A stretch of 64,000 nt of DNA from Vulcanimicrobiota bacterium (GTDB lineage: Bacteria; Vulcanimicrobiota; Vulcanimicrobiia; Vulcanimicrobiales; Vulcanimicrobiaceae): assembly GCA_013036095.1 (NCBI GenBank), contig JAAXCW010000001.1, positions 248,001 through 312,000 on the forward strand, read 5' to 3'. Shown here in pieces: positions 55,748 through 63,031 of the stretch (its first letter is position 1; each line of letters starts with the position of its first letter). The notes under the pieces are model-generated. The model saw only the letters and a list, made by a program, of their open reading frames with translations, was not told where the DNA came from and searched no databases. The position numbers and the translations under genes were made by a program.

Positions 55748-58051
55748 TCAGGAACCGGCGGCAAAGAGATCTTGCTGCCCTCGCTCGCGCCCGAAGCGAT
55801 CTGATACGCGTTCGAGATCGTCGAGCCCGAAAAGAATGCGGCGCGGCTTTGTACCTTCGTGCGGTCCGACAACCTTCATGTCCTCGAGCTGCTTCATAAT
55901 ACGCACGGCACGCGGATGACCGATGGAAAATTGTGATTGCAGCGCTGCGGTTGAAGCGTAGTTGCTCTCGATAATAAACTTGGCCGCCTCGAAGGCCAGC
56001 GGGTCGACGTCTTTCTTTTCTTCATCGGCAAGCGGCTGAATGTCCACGTCGAGCAGATTCTCAGGGCGCGCCTGTTTCGTCCAAAAGTGAATAAGCCGCT
56101 GCAACTCGCCGCCGGAAATAAATGCGCCTTGCGCGCGAATCGGCTTGGGCGAGTCGATTGGCAGATAGAGCATGTCGCCGCGGCCCAGCAGCCTTTCGGC
56201 GCCGACCATGTCGAGAATCGTGCGCGAATCGACTTGCGACGTCACCGCGAAAGCGATGCGCGACGGAATATTGGCTTTGATGAGCCCCGTGATGACATCG
56301 ACCGACGGACGCTGCGTTGCCACGATTAAATGAATACCCGTCGCACGCGCGAGCTGTGCCAGCCGCATGATCGTCGTCTCAACGCGCGCGGGCGCAATCA
56401 GCATCAGGTCCGCAAGTTCGTCGATGATGACGACGACGTACGGCAAATTCTCATCGGGATACTTCGCGTTGTACTCTTCGATTTTACGCACGCCGGCCTT
56501 GGCAAAGCGCTCGTACCGCGCGTCCATTTCTTTGGTCATCTCAAAGAGTGCGCCCGCGGCCATGCGCGGGTCGGTGATGACGTCTTTGATCAGATGCGGA
56601 ATGCCATTATACATCACCAACTCGACGCGCTTGGGATCGATCATGAGAATCTGCACTTGATCCGGCGTCGCGCTGACAAGCAGCGACGCGATCACCGAAT
56701 TCAAGCAGACCGATTTGCCGGAGCCCGTAGCGCCCGCAATCAGCATGTGCGGCATCCGGGACAGGTCGCCAAAAACCGCGCGCCCCGGAACGTCCTTGCC
56801 GAGTGCCATCCAGAGCGGCGGAACCTGTCCGCGTTGCGGCAGCGCTTCGAGAATCTCGCGAATCGAAACGATCGAAACCGTTTTGTTTGGAACCTCGATG
56901 CCGACCGCGGACTTTCCGGGAATCGGCGCTTCGATGCGCACGCTCGTTGCGGCCAACGCCAGGGCGAGATCGTCGGCTAAGTTTGCAATCTTCGAAATCT
57001 TTACGCCGCGGTCGGGCTTGAGTTCGTAGCGGGTGACCGAGGGACCGCGCTCGATGTGCACGACCTTTGCGCCGACGCCGAACGAGGCGAGCGTATCTTC
57101 CAGCACGGCCGATCGCGCCGATTCATCGACGACTTGCGCCTGCGGCGGATCGAAGAGCGAGAGGTCGGGCAGTTTGTAATTGCGCGGACCGCCGCCTACA
57201 GCGGCGGGTGCTTCGTACTCGCCCTCAACTTCCTCATCGTCGAGCTCGTCCTCGCCTTCCTCATCATCGAGCTCAGCCTGCCCTGAGCTTGTCGAAGGGT
57301 CGTCTTCTTCTTCGCCGATATCAGGATCGTCGTCGGCTTCTTCCTCGTCCTCGTCCTCAGCCGCGTCATCTTCGAGAACTTCCTCATCCTCGTACTCGAC
57401 CGGCAGCGGCGGTGCGACCGTAGGCATTAGCGGCTCAACCGCAACCAGCGCGGTAGCCGTGCCGGTGTCGACGACGCGTTCTTTTTTGCGATTCGGATCG
57501 GTCGCAGGCAGTGCAAACGCATCGCGCAACGTTTTGTGATCTTCCGGTAACGCCAGCGTGATCTTCGGAATGCGCACCTTCGAAAAAAGCAACACCAGCC
57601 AGCCGATGATTTTCTTCACCGATACGTCGCTAATCCATACGGCCAACAATAACGCGGCCAAGCCGATAACGATGCGCGAGCCGGTAAGCCCGAGCAGCGC
57701 GTACAGGCCGCGCCACATTTCGGTTCCAAGGAATCCGCCGCGTTTGGCGAGCGAGGTGTCGATCAGGACGAAATAGCCGAGCGCAGCGACGCCGAACGTC
57801 GCCATGACGCGCGGAAGATTGATCTCCAGGAAGACGATCGCGCCGAAGAGCGCGATTAATACGGGGAAAAGTCCGGCAGCTGATCCAAAGGTCCAGTGGA
57901 GCGCTCGCGCGGTTACGGCGCCGGCAGCCCCGGCATGCGCCGGAGCCAAAGTCAGCGCGACCGCCAGCAGAACGGCGATGCCAATCGCCGCCATGCCGGC
58001 GATTTCGTAATTCAATCGCGATTTCGCCGCCCGGCGGCGCACGCGTGCCAT
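55748..58051 (-). CDS. ftsK: DNA translocase FtsK/SpoIIIE
   Basis: 767 residues. It pumps chromosomal DNA through the division septum. Four N-terminal membrane helices (about 15-155) are followed by a highly acidic linker (about 205-290), then the motor domain with Walker A GATGSGKSVCLNSV (about 439) and Walker B VVVIIDELADLML. The C-terminal winged-helix gamma domain ends with ASTAALQSQFSIGHPRAVRI. The linker contains TSSGQAEL, the translation of a dispersed DNA repeat (57282-57299). The start is ATG 58051. Confidence 0.95.
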   Translation of the reverse strand: MARVRRRAAKSRLNYEIAGMAAIGIAVLLAVALTLAPAHAGAAGAVTARALHWTFGSAAGLFPVLIALFGAIVFLEINLPRVMATFGVAALGYFVLIDTSLAKRGGFLGTEMWRGLYALLGLTGSRIVIGLAALLLAVWISDVSVKKIIGWLVLLFSKVRIPKITLALPEDHKTLRDAFALPATDPNRKKERVVDTGTATALVAVEPLMPTVAPPLPVEYEDEEVLEDDAAEDEDEEEADDDPDIGEEEDDPSTSSGQAELDDEEGEDELDDEEVEGEYEAPAAVGGGPRNYKLPDLSLFDPPQAQVVDESARSAVLEDTLASFGVGAKVVHIERGPSVTRYELKPDRGVKISKIANLADDLALALAATSVRIEAPIPGKSAVGIEVPNKTVSIVSIREILEALPQRGQVPPLWMALGKDVPGRAVFGDLSRMPHMLIAGATGSGKSVCLNSVIASLLVSATPDQVQILMIDPKRVELVMYNGIPHLIKDVITDPRMAAGALFEMTKEMDARYERFAKAGVRKIEEYNAKYPDENLPYVVVIIDELADLMLIAPARVETTIMRLAQLARATGIHLIVATQRPSVDVITGLIKANIPSRIAFAVTSQVDSRTILDMVGAERLLGRGDMLYLPIDSPKPIRAQGAFISGGELQRLIHFWTKQARPENLLDVDIQPLADEEKKDVDPLAFEAAKFIIESNYASTAALQSQFSIGHPRAVRIMKQLEDMKVVGPHEGTKPRRILFGLDDLERVSDRFGRERGQQDLFAAGS
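57282..57299 (+). repeat. Dispersed repeat, short form, inside ftsK
   Basis: CCTGAGCTTGTCGAAGGG, the coreless form of the repeat family. Read on the minus strand in the ftsK frame it encodes PSTSSGQA within the acidic linker. It leaves the frame open. Confidence 0.85.
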
Positions 58052-58076
58052 GGACCGCTTACTTCTTCATTCTAAT

Positions 58077-58081
58077 AGGAG
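58077..58081 (+). promoter_or_regulatory. Shine-Dalgarno AGGAG that sets the TTG start at 58087
   Basis: AGGAG with 5 bases to TTG 58087. It selects this unusual start over ATG 58045, which lies upstream of the site and would overlap ftsK. Confidence 0.75.
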
Positions 58082-58086
58082 TTCAT

Positions 58087-59163
58087 TTGAGCCCAACGAC
58101 CATCGTGATTCTCGAAGGCGATCAGACCGGACAAGAGCTGCTGGGTGAAGCGCTGCGCGTTCTCGACCGTTCGGTCACCGACGTCGAGCTGGGCACGGAG
58201 CGGTTCGATCTTTCGCTCGAAAACCGGCGCGCCACCAACAACGCCGTTGTGCAAGAGGCCGCCGCTGCGATGAAGCGGGCGCATTACGGTCTGAAGGCGG
58301 CCACGATCACGCCGGATGCAAAGGACGACGTCGGTTCGCCCAACGCGATTCTGCGCAAAGCGATCGGCGGGAAAGTCATCGTGCGAACGGGCCGGCGTTT
58401 ACCGCGCATTCGCCCGGTCGCAGGCGTGCATGCGCCGATTTCGGTCGTGCGCATGGCGGTCGGCGACGCCTACGGCGCAAAAGAGTGGCGCGAGGGCGAG
58501 GGCTCGAGCGAGGTCGCGTATCGCACGGAGTCGATCGATCGCGGCGTTTGCCAAGTGGTCGCCGAGTACGCGTTCGTACACGCCGCGCGCATGCACGCGA
58601 AAGTTTTTGGCGGTCCGAAATTTACGGTAAGCCCGATCTACGAGGGAATGTTTAAGGAAGAACTCGATGCCGCCGCGGCGCGTCATCCGGACGTTCCGTA
58701 CGATCCTCAACTCATCGACGCTACCTACGCCCTTTTGCTGAGCACCGACGGCGAAACTCCGCTCGTCATTCCCTCGCTCAATCGCGACGGCGACTGTCTC
58801 TCGGATCTGGTCATGCAGCTCTTCGGATCGATCGCCGGTGCCGAATCCGTGCTGCTCGCTTTCGAGGAAGGGCTCAAGCCTTCGGTTGTCATGACCGAGG
58901 CGCCGCATGGCACCGCGCCCCGACTTTTTGGAAAGAACGTCGCTAACCCGATGGCGATGATCCTCGCCGGCGGCGCGCTGCTCTCTTATATGGAAGACAA
59001 ACGCGCGCAGAATGCCTCGCGCGCCATTTACGAATCGGCGCTGGAGGCCGTACACGAGGGGATTGCGACGAGCGATCTCGGCGGCCACGCCTCAACGACC
59101 GACTTCACCGACGCGGTAATCGATCGCGTTAAGCGCAAGCTCGACGTATGGTCGAGCCTATAG
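58087..59163 (+). CDS. Isocitrate/isopropylmalate-type decarboxylating dehydrogenase
   Basis: 358 residues from TTG 58087. The Rossmann-like family that oxidises and decarboxylates 2-hydroxy acids bearing a 3-carboxyl group. The N-terminus is VILEGDQTGQELLGEAL, the substrate loop GSPNAILRKAIGG then VRTGRRLPRI, the metal motif NRDGDCLSDLVMQLFGSIAG (about 238-257) and the NAD(P) segment TEAPHGTAPRLFGKNVANPM (about 280-299). Tyr and Lys of the active site are in the AYRTES and FGGPKFTVSP regions. It is a distant subgroup, so isocitrate, isopropylmalate or another substrate cannot be chosen from sequence. Divergent from ftsK. Confidence 0.85.
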   Translation: MSPTTIVILEGDQTGQELLGEALRVLDRSVTDVELGTERFDLSLENRRATNNAVVQEAAAAMKRAHYGLKAATITPDAKDDVGSPNAILRKAIGGKVIVRTGRRLPRIRPVAGVHAPISVVRMAVGDAYGAKEWREGEGSSEVAYRTESIDRGVCQVVAEYAFVHAARMHAKVFGGPKFTVSPIYEGMFKEELDAAAARHPDVPYDPQLIDATYALLLSTDGETPLVIPSLNRDGDCLSDLVMQLFGSIAGAESVLLAFEEGLKPSVVMTEAPHGTAPRLFGKNVANPMAMILAGGALLSYMEDKRAQNASRAIYESALEAVHEGIATSDLGGHASTTDFTDAVIDRVKRKLDVWSSL

Positions 59164-59202
59164 CGAATGCGATCGCCGGAATTCGCGGCAGGGCTACAAT
59201 AG

Positions 59203-59253
59203 TGTCATCCTGAGCGAAGCATTTCGCCTTCAGCGAAATGCGGAGTCGAAGGA
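59203..59253 (+). repeat. Dispersed hairpin repeat, copy D
   Basis: It begins TGTCATCCTGAGCGAAGC and ends GTCGAAGGA. The core is the hairpin CATTTCGC (59220-59227), loop CTTCA, GCGAAATG (59233-59240). It is almost the same as the inverted copy at 20871-20908. It lies in the 161-base gap between two genes. Confidence 0.8.
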
Positions 59254-59312
59254 CGCCTGAGCAGGCCGCAGCGATGCGGTCATGACGAAGGCCGCAGGAG
59301 TCTAAAGAAGAG

Positions 59313-59318
59313 TATAAT
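59313..59318 (+). promoter_or_regulatory. TATAAT -10 box, probably for a leaderless transcript
   Basis: A consensus TATAAT ends 6 bases before ATG 59325. With usual spacing, transcription would begin at or next to the A of the ATG. A matching -35 box near 59290 is weak. Confidence 0.45.
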
Positions 59319-59324
59319 GCGCTT

Positions 59325-59519
59325 ATGTCTCTTTTGACGAAAATACTCGAGCGCTTGGGAATCAGACGCAAGACTTCGATGCGTCCGGGAACGCGGAGTT
59401 CCGGCAAACCCAAACCTCCAGACGATAGCGAAGGCTCGGCCGGCGTGACTGCTAAGTTGCACCCGGTGCCGCCGACTCTGTCGGGCGTTAACGCGCGCGC
59501 GTTTCCGCCTGAGGACTAA
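59325..59519 (+). CDS. Small basic protein, probably translated from a leaderless mRNA
   Basis: 64 residues. An amphipathic N-terminus (LLTKILERLGIRRKTSM) is followed by a Pro/Ser/Gly-rich disordered region that ends NARAFPPED. No Shine-Dalgarno is found, but a TATAAT sits just upstream. The last 4 bases overlap the convergent EamA gene. It may be a membrane-surface peptide; no family recognised, and it might be a spurious reading frame. Confidence 0.5.
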   Translation: MSLLTKILERLGIRRKTSMRPGTRSSGKPKPPDDSEGSAGVTAKLHPVPPTLSGVNARAFPPED

Positions 59520-60352
59520 CTCGCGATCAGCGCGACGCCGGCAAGTGCGAATGCGACGCCGGTCTTCTGCAGCGCGCCGAGTCGCTCGCCCAATACGATG
59601 CGCGCGAGAAATACGGTGCTCGCCGGATAGAGTGACGTAAGGACCGCCGCAATCGAAAGATAACCCGCGTACGCGGCGAGCACATAAAACGCATTGGCCA
59701 TCATGTCGAGCGCGCCGGCGAGCGCAATCACGCCGAGCGCTGCGGGCGCCGCGACCACAATGCTGCGCCGCATGACGACCGCGATGACAAGCAACAGCAC
59801 GATCGAGCCGATACGGGCGGCAACGATCGGATAAAGACCGCTCTGTTGTCCGCCCAGCGCGAGGAACGTATAGAAACCGCCGAGCACCACTCCCGATGCA
59901 AGCGCCTCTTTCACACCGGCAGTAGAAAACTCGAACCTACCGTCCGCTTCGGTGGAAAGCGAGATGAGGATGACGGCAAGTAGCGCAACCCCGATGCCCA
60001 CCAATTTGAGATTTCCCAAATGTTCGCCGCGAACCGCACCAACGATGACCGGTGTAAGTGCTGCTAGGACTGCCGTAATCGGCGAGACGACGCCCATCTT
60101 GCCGATCGAAAGCGCGTGATAGAGCAGCAGTAACCCGAGTCCGCCGCACATCCCGGCGATGAATCCCGTCTCCAAAGTCCACCACGTCGGCTTCGACGGG
60201 AAGAAAGGCAGCGCAAACAAGATCAGCGCGAGGCCGACCGCCTGCGAGATCACGGTGACCGCGAACATCGGACTGCGCCGCGTCGCGAAGCCGCCGCAAA
60301 AATCCGCCGAGCCGTAAAAAATAGCCGCGAGCAATCCTAAGACGATTGCCAT
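59516..60352 (-). CDS. EamA-family (DMT superfamily) transporter
   Basis: 278 residues with ten predicted helices in two five-helix repeats, typical of drug/metabolite transporters. The first repeat opens IVLGLLAAIFYGSADFCGGF and the second includes LASGVVLGGFYTFLALGGQQ. The end is EKTGVAFALAGVALIA-like (LQKTGVAFALAGVALIAS). Substrates range over amino acids, nucleosides and metabolites, so none is assigned. The start ATG 60352 is 3 bases after the permease stop, which suggests cotranscription. Confidence 0.85.
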   Translation of the reverse strand: MAIVLGLLAAIFYGSADFCGGFATRRSPMFAVTVISQAVGLALILFALPFFPSKPTWWTLETGFIAGMCGGLGLLLLYHALSIGKMGVVSPITAVLAALTPVIVGAVRGEHLGNLKLVGIGVALLAVILISLSTEADGRFEFSTAGVKEALASGVVLGGFYTFLALGGQQSGLYPIVAARIGSIVLLLVIAVVMRRSIVVAAPAALGVIALAGALDMMANAFYVLAAYAGYLSIAAVLTSLYPASTVFLARIVLGERLGALQKTGVAFALAGVALIAS

Positions 60353-60355
60353 GGT

Positions 60356-61237
60356 CTACCGCTGCGTGGGGTCGAGCGCGTCGCGGAGCCCGTCTCCCAA
60401 AAGATTGAAGCCCAGTACCATCAGCGTTATGGCGGCACCGGGAAAAATTAGCGCCCACGGCGCGGAGAGCCAGTAGTCGCGCGCATCGTTGAGCATCGCG
60501 CCCCACTCCGGCGTCGGAGGACGCGCACCCAATCCGAGATAGGAAAGCCCGGCTGCCTCGAGTTCGGCGGTGCCGATGCCCAGCATCGCCTGCACGATCA
60601 GCGGCGCGAGAATGTTCGGCAATACATGGCGCCACAGGATGCGCGGCACGCGCGCTCCGAGCGCTTTCGCCGCCTCGACATATTCGAGCTCCTTCACCCC
60701 CAGAACCGACGAACGCGCGAGCCGCGCGTACTGCGGAATGTAGACGATGCCGACTGCGATCATCAAATGGTTGATGCTCGGCCCGAGGATAGTGGTGATG
60801 CCGATCGCCAGAATAATTGACGGGAACGCGAGCATGAGATCCATCACAGCCATTATCGCGCTGTCGGTGGCCTTCCCCAAATAGCCGCCAGCGACGCCAA
60901 AGAACGTGCCGATCGTAATGGCGATGCCGACCGCGAGAAACCCGATGCGAATCGAAATTCGCGAACCGTACACAATGCGCGAAAAGAGATCGCGCCCGAG
61001 TTTGTCGGTTCCGAACGGATGCGCCAAGCTGGGATGCAGCGACTGCTGCGCGAGATTCTGCGCCAACGGATCGGTGTGCGCGATCAGCGGCGCGAACGCC
61101 GCTGTGAAAATAAGCACGCCGATCAATCCGAGGCCGATCAGCGCGCCCGGCGATTTTATCAGCCGCCGCCAAACGTCGGCGAAATACCCGCGCCCTGGCC
61201 CGATTTGTTCTGAAGCCGCTACTAAGCTTACGTCCAT
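60356..61237 (-). CDS. Dipeptide/oligopeptide ABC transporter permease, DppC/OppC family (second copy)
   Basis: 293 residues. The OppC N-terminal helix (LIGLGLIGVLIFTAAFAPLI), GTDKLGRDLFSRIVYGSR and the EAA loop EYVEAAKALGARVPRILWRH then VLPNILAPLIVQ are clear. The C-terminus is GDGLRDALDPTQR. It is a paralogue of the gene at 2100. No DppB partner adjoins it; upstream in the transcript is the amidase, separated by a long inverted repeat. Confidence 0.9.
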   Translation of the reverse strand: MDVSLVAASEQIGPGRGYFADVWRRLIKSPGALIGLGLIGVLIFTAAFAPLIAHTDPLAQNLAQQSLHPSLAHPFGTDKLGRDLFSRIVYGSRISIRIGFLAVGIAITIGTFFGVAGGYLGKATDSAIMAVMDLMLAFPSIILAIGITTILGPSINHLMIAVGIVYIPQYARLARSSVLGVKELEYVEAAKALGARVPRILWRHVLPNILAPLIVQAMLGIGTAELEAAGLSYLGLGARPPTPEWGAMLNDARDYWLSAPWALIFPGAAITLMVLGFNLLGDGLRDALDPTQR

Positions 61238-61240
61238 GAC

Positions 61241-61314
61241 TTAGAGCGGTCGGGCCGTGCCGGACGAGCGATTAGGCAAGAAAAAGCGAGTCCGGCATGG
61301 CCCGACTGCTCTAA
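61241..61314 (+). repeat. 25-bp inverted repeat (long hairpin) between the amidase and the permease
   Basis: Arms 61241-61265 and 61290-61314 are inverted copies with two differences, separated by a 24-base loop. On plus-strand RNA both differences are G-U pairs, so 25 pairs form; on minus-strand RNA they are A-C mismatches. The amidase stop codon TAG (61311-61313) lies in one arm. It lacks a trailing T-run on the minus strand, so it is not a classical terminator. Confidence 0.8.
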
Positions 61315-62714
61315 ACTACCACGAGCTTCGGATGCATTGTATGAAACTTCGTGCGGGACTGGTAAGCCTTGGCGATCTGCGTGATCTGCATCTCGCCCCA
61401 CGCGCGGCCCATCATCGCAAGTCCCGTCGGCAAGTTATGATCGCCGAAACCGTTAGGAACGCTGATCTCAGGGAGGCCCGCCAAGTTTCCGGGACTTCCC
61501 AAACCCGTAACGCCGTTATATTTCGACGGATAAGCCTTGTCGAACTTAATGCCGACCGGATACGAAACCGTCGATCGGGTCGGATGGACGATCGCATCGT
61601 ACCCGGCGAAGGCTTTGCCGAGCGCTTCGTTCAGCAGCGTGCGTCTGCGCATCGCATCGACGTAATCGACGGCGAGCGCGTTGTAGACTTGATAGCCGCC
61701 GATCCGGTCATCAGTAGACTGCAGTTCGCGCGCTTTCCCGCTTTCGATCAGATCGCGAAATGCCGAAGCGCACTCACCGTTAAAGATCGCCTCAAATGTC
61801 GTTCCGTACGGTCCCCGGGGAAGTGCGACGCTGGTAACGACATCGGCGAATTCGCGCAGCACGTCGAGCGACGCCATGAAGTTCTCGGCAACGGCCGGCA
61901 TGATGCGTTCGGTCGAGCGCGCCAGGACACCGATTCTCGGCTTGCGTCCGCGAACTTTCGGAAACGGCGCATCGAGCGAGGTGCGATCGGCGGGATCGTG
62001 CCCCGCGATCGCGCGCAGCACGAGTTCGGAATCGCGGGCCGAACGGCACATCGGCCCGAGTTTGTCCGAAGTCCACATCAACGCCATCGCCCCATGACGG
62101 CTCACGCGTCCGTATGTCGGACGCAAACCGGTGACGCCGCAATATGCGGCCGGCGCCATGATCGAACCGTTCGTTTCGGAGCCTATCGCAAAGCCGACTA
62201 AACCGGCCGCAACGGCCGCGCCCGGTCCGCTCGAAGATCCGCCACTCCAATAGTCGCGGTTCCACGGCGTTCTGCCCGGACCGGTGAACGACGCATCCGC
62301 ATCGTCGTAGCCAAATCCGCCGGCAAGTTCGACCATGGCAAGTTTCGCGAGCAGCACACCGCCGGCCGCGCGTAATTTTTGGACGACCGTTGCGTCGAAG
62401 TTGAAAACTTGGTTCCGGTAAGGCGCGGCGCCCCACGTCGTCGGCGCGCCGGCGGCGGCGAGCAAATCTTTCACCCCGTACGGAACCCCGTGCAACGGAC
62501 CCCGCGATCTCCCGGCCGCAAGCTCGCGATCCGCGCTGCGCGATTCCCGCATCGCGCGGTCGTGCATGATCGTCACGACCGCTCCGTAAGTACTCCCGTA
62601 TTTTTCCAAACGGGCGAGATACATTTTGGTCAATTCGACCGATGAAACTTTCTTGACCGCGATCAGCGAGCCGAGTGTGGTCGCGTCCGAAAACGCCAGC
62701 TGCTCTTCGGTCAC
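61311..62714 (-). CDS. Amidase-signature family hydrolase
   Basis: 467 residues. The Ser-cisSer-Lys hydrolases cleave carboxylic amides. The Lys is in GVPYGVKDLLAAAG (about 78), the Gly/Ser-rich signature is WSGGSSSGPGAAVAAGL (about 155), and the nucleophile region is GSETNGSIMAPAAYCGVTGL (about 178-197). The gene lacks gatB/gatC neighbours and is thus probably not GatA. It overlaps an upstream secreted protein by 4 bases (ATGA). The substrate is unknown. Confidence 0.9.
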   Translation of the reverse strand: MTEEQLAFSDATTLGSLIAVKKVSSVELTKMYLARLEKYGSTYGAVVTIMHDRAMRESRSADRELAAGRSRGPLHGVPYGVKDLLAAAGAPTTWGAAPYRNQVFNFDATVVQKLRAAGGVLLAKLAMVELAGGFGYDDADASFTGPGRTPWNRDYWSGGSSSGPGAAVAAGLVGFAIGSETNGSIMAPAAYCGVTGLRPTYGRVSRHGAMALMWTSDKLGPMCRSARDSELVLRAIAGHDPADRTSLDAPFPKVRGRKPRIGVLARSTERIMPAVAENFMASLDVLREFADVVTSVALPRGPYGTTFEAIFNGECASAFRDLIESGKARELQSTDDRIGGYQVYNALAVDYVDAMRRRTLLNEALGKAFAGYDAIVHPTRSTVSYPVGIKFDKAYPSKYNGVTGLGSPGNLAGLPEISVPNGFGDHNLPTGLAMMGRAWGEMQITQIAKAYQSRTKFHTMHPKLVVV

Positions 62715-63025
62715 GACACGATCACTTTAAAAGCCGTCGCCGGCTCGACCGAATTGGGAATCGCCGTTCCTTTGGGGTTCAGCGATCGGCCGATCTGAAG
62801 ATTCCCGTCGATCCCGTCGGCAATCGTCGCGAGTTCTGCGTCCGTGAGATTCGGATCGAACGCCCGCATCCGGGCTGCCAGCGCGGTCGCAGCATCTGAC
62901 GCCTTCTTAGGCGCGGGCGTCGCCGTCGGTGCAGGCATTGGCGGTGTTTGCGCGCCCGCGGGCGCTGCCAGCAGCGCGCCGGCACCGGCAGCTGCTACTG
63001 CGATAAATTGCTTGCGCGTTTTCAA
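62711..63025 (-). CDS. Small exported protein coupled to the amidase
   Basis: 104 residues. The start KTRKQFIAVAAAGAGALLAA resembles a Tat or Sec signal, with one Arg-Lys pair rather than a full twin arginine. The mature part has a Pro/Ala linker and a helical stretch ATALAARMRAFDPNLTDAEL and ADGIDGNLQIGRSLNP. The ATGA overlap with the amidase suggests that the two act together, for instance as chaperone or targeting partner (inference). No family recognised. Confidence 0.65.
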   Translation of the reverse strand: MKTRKQFIAVAAAGAGALLAAPAGAQTPPMPAPTATPAPKKASDAATALAARMRAFDPNLTDAELATIADGIDGNLQIGRSLNPKGTAIPNSVEPATAFKVIVS

Positions 63026-63031
63026 AGCTAA

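Noticed and set aside
57200..57420. Acidic low-complexity segment as a separate gene or microsatellite
   Set aside because: It is the in-frame FtsK linker, rich in Glu and Asp, which is usual for the family.
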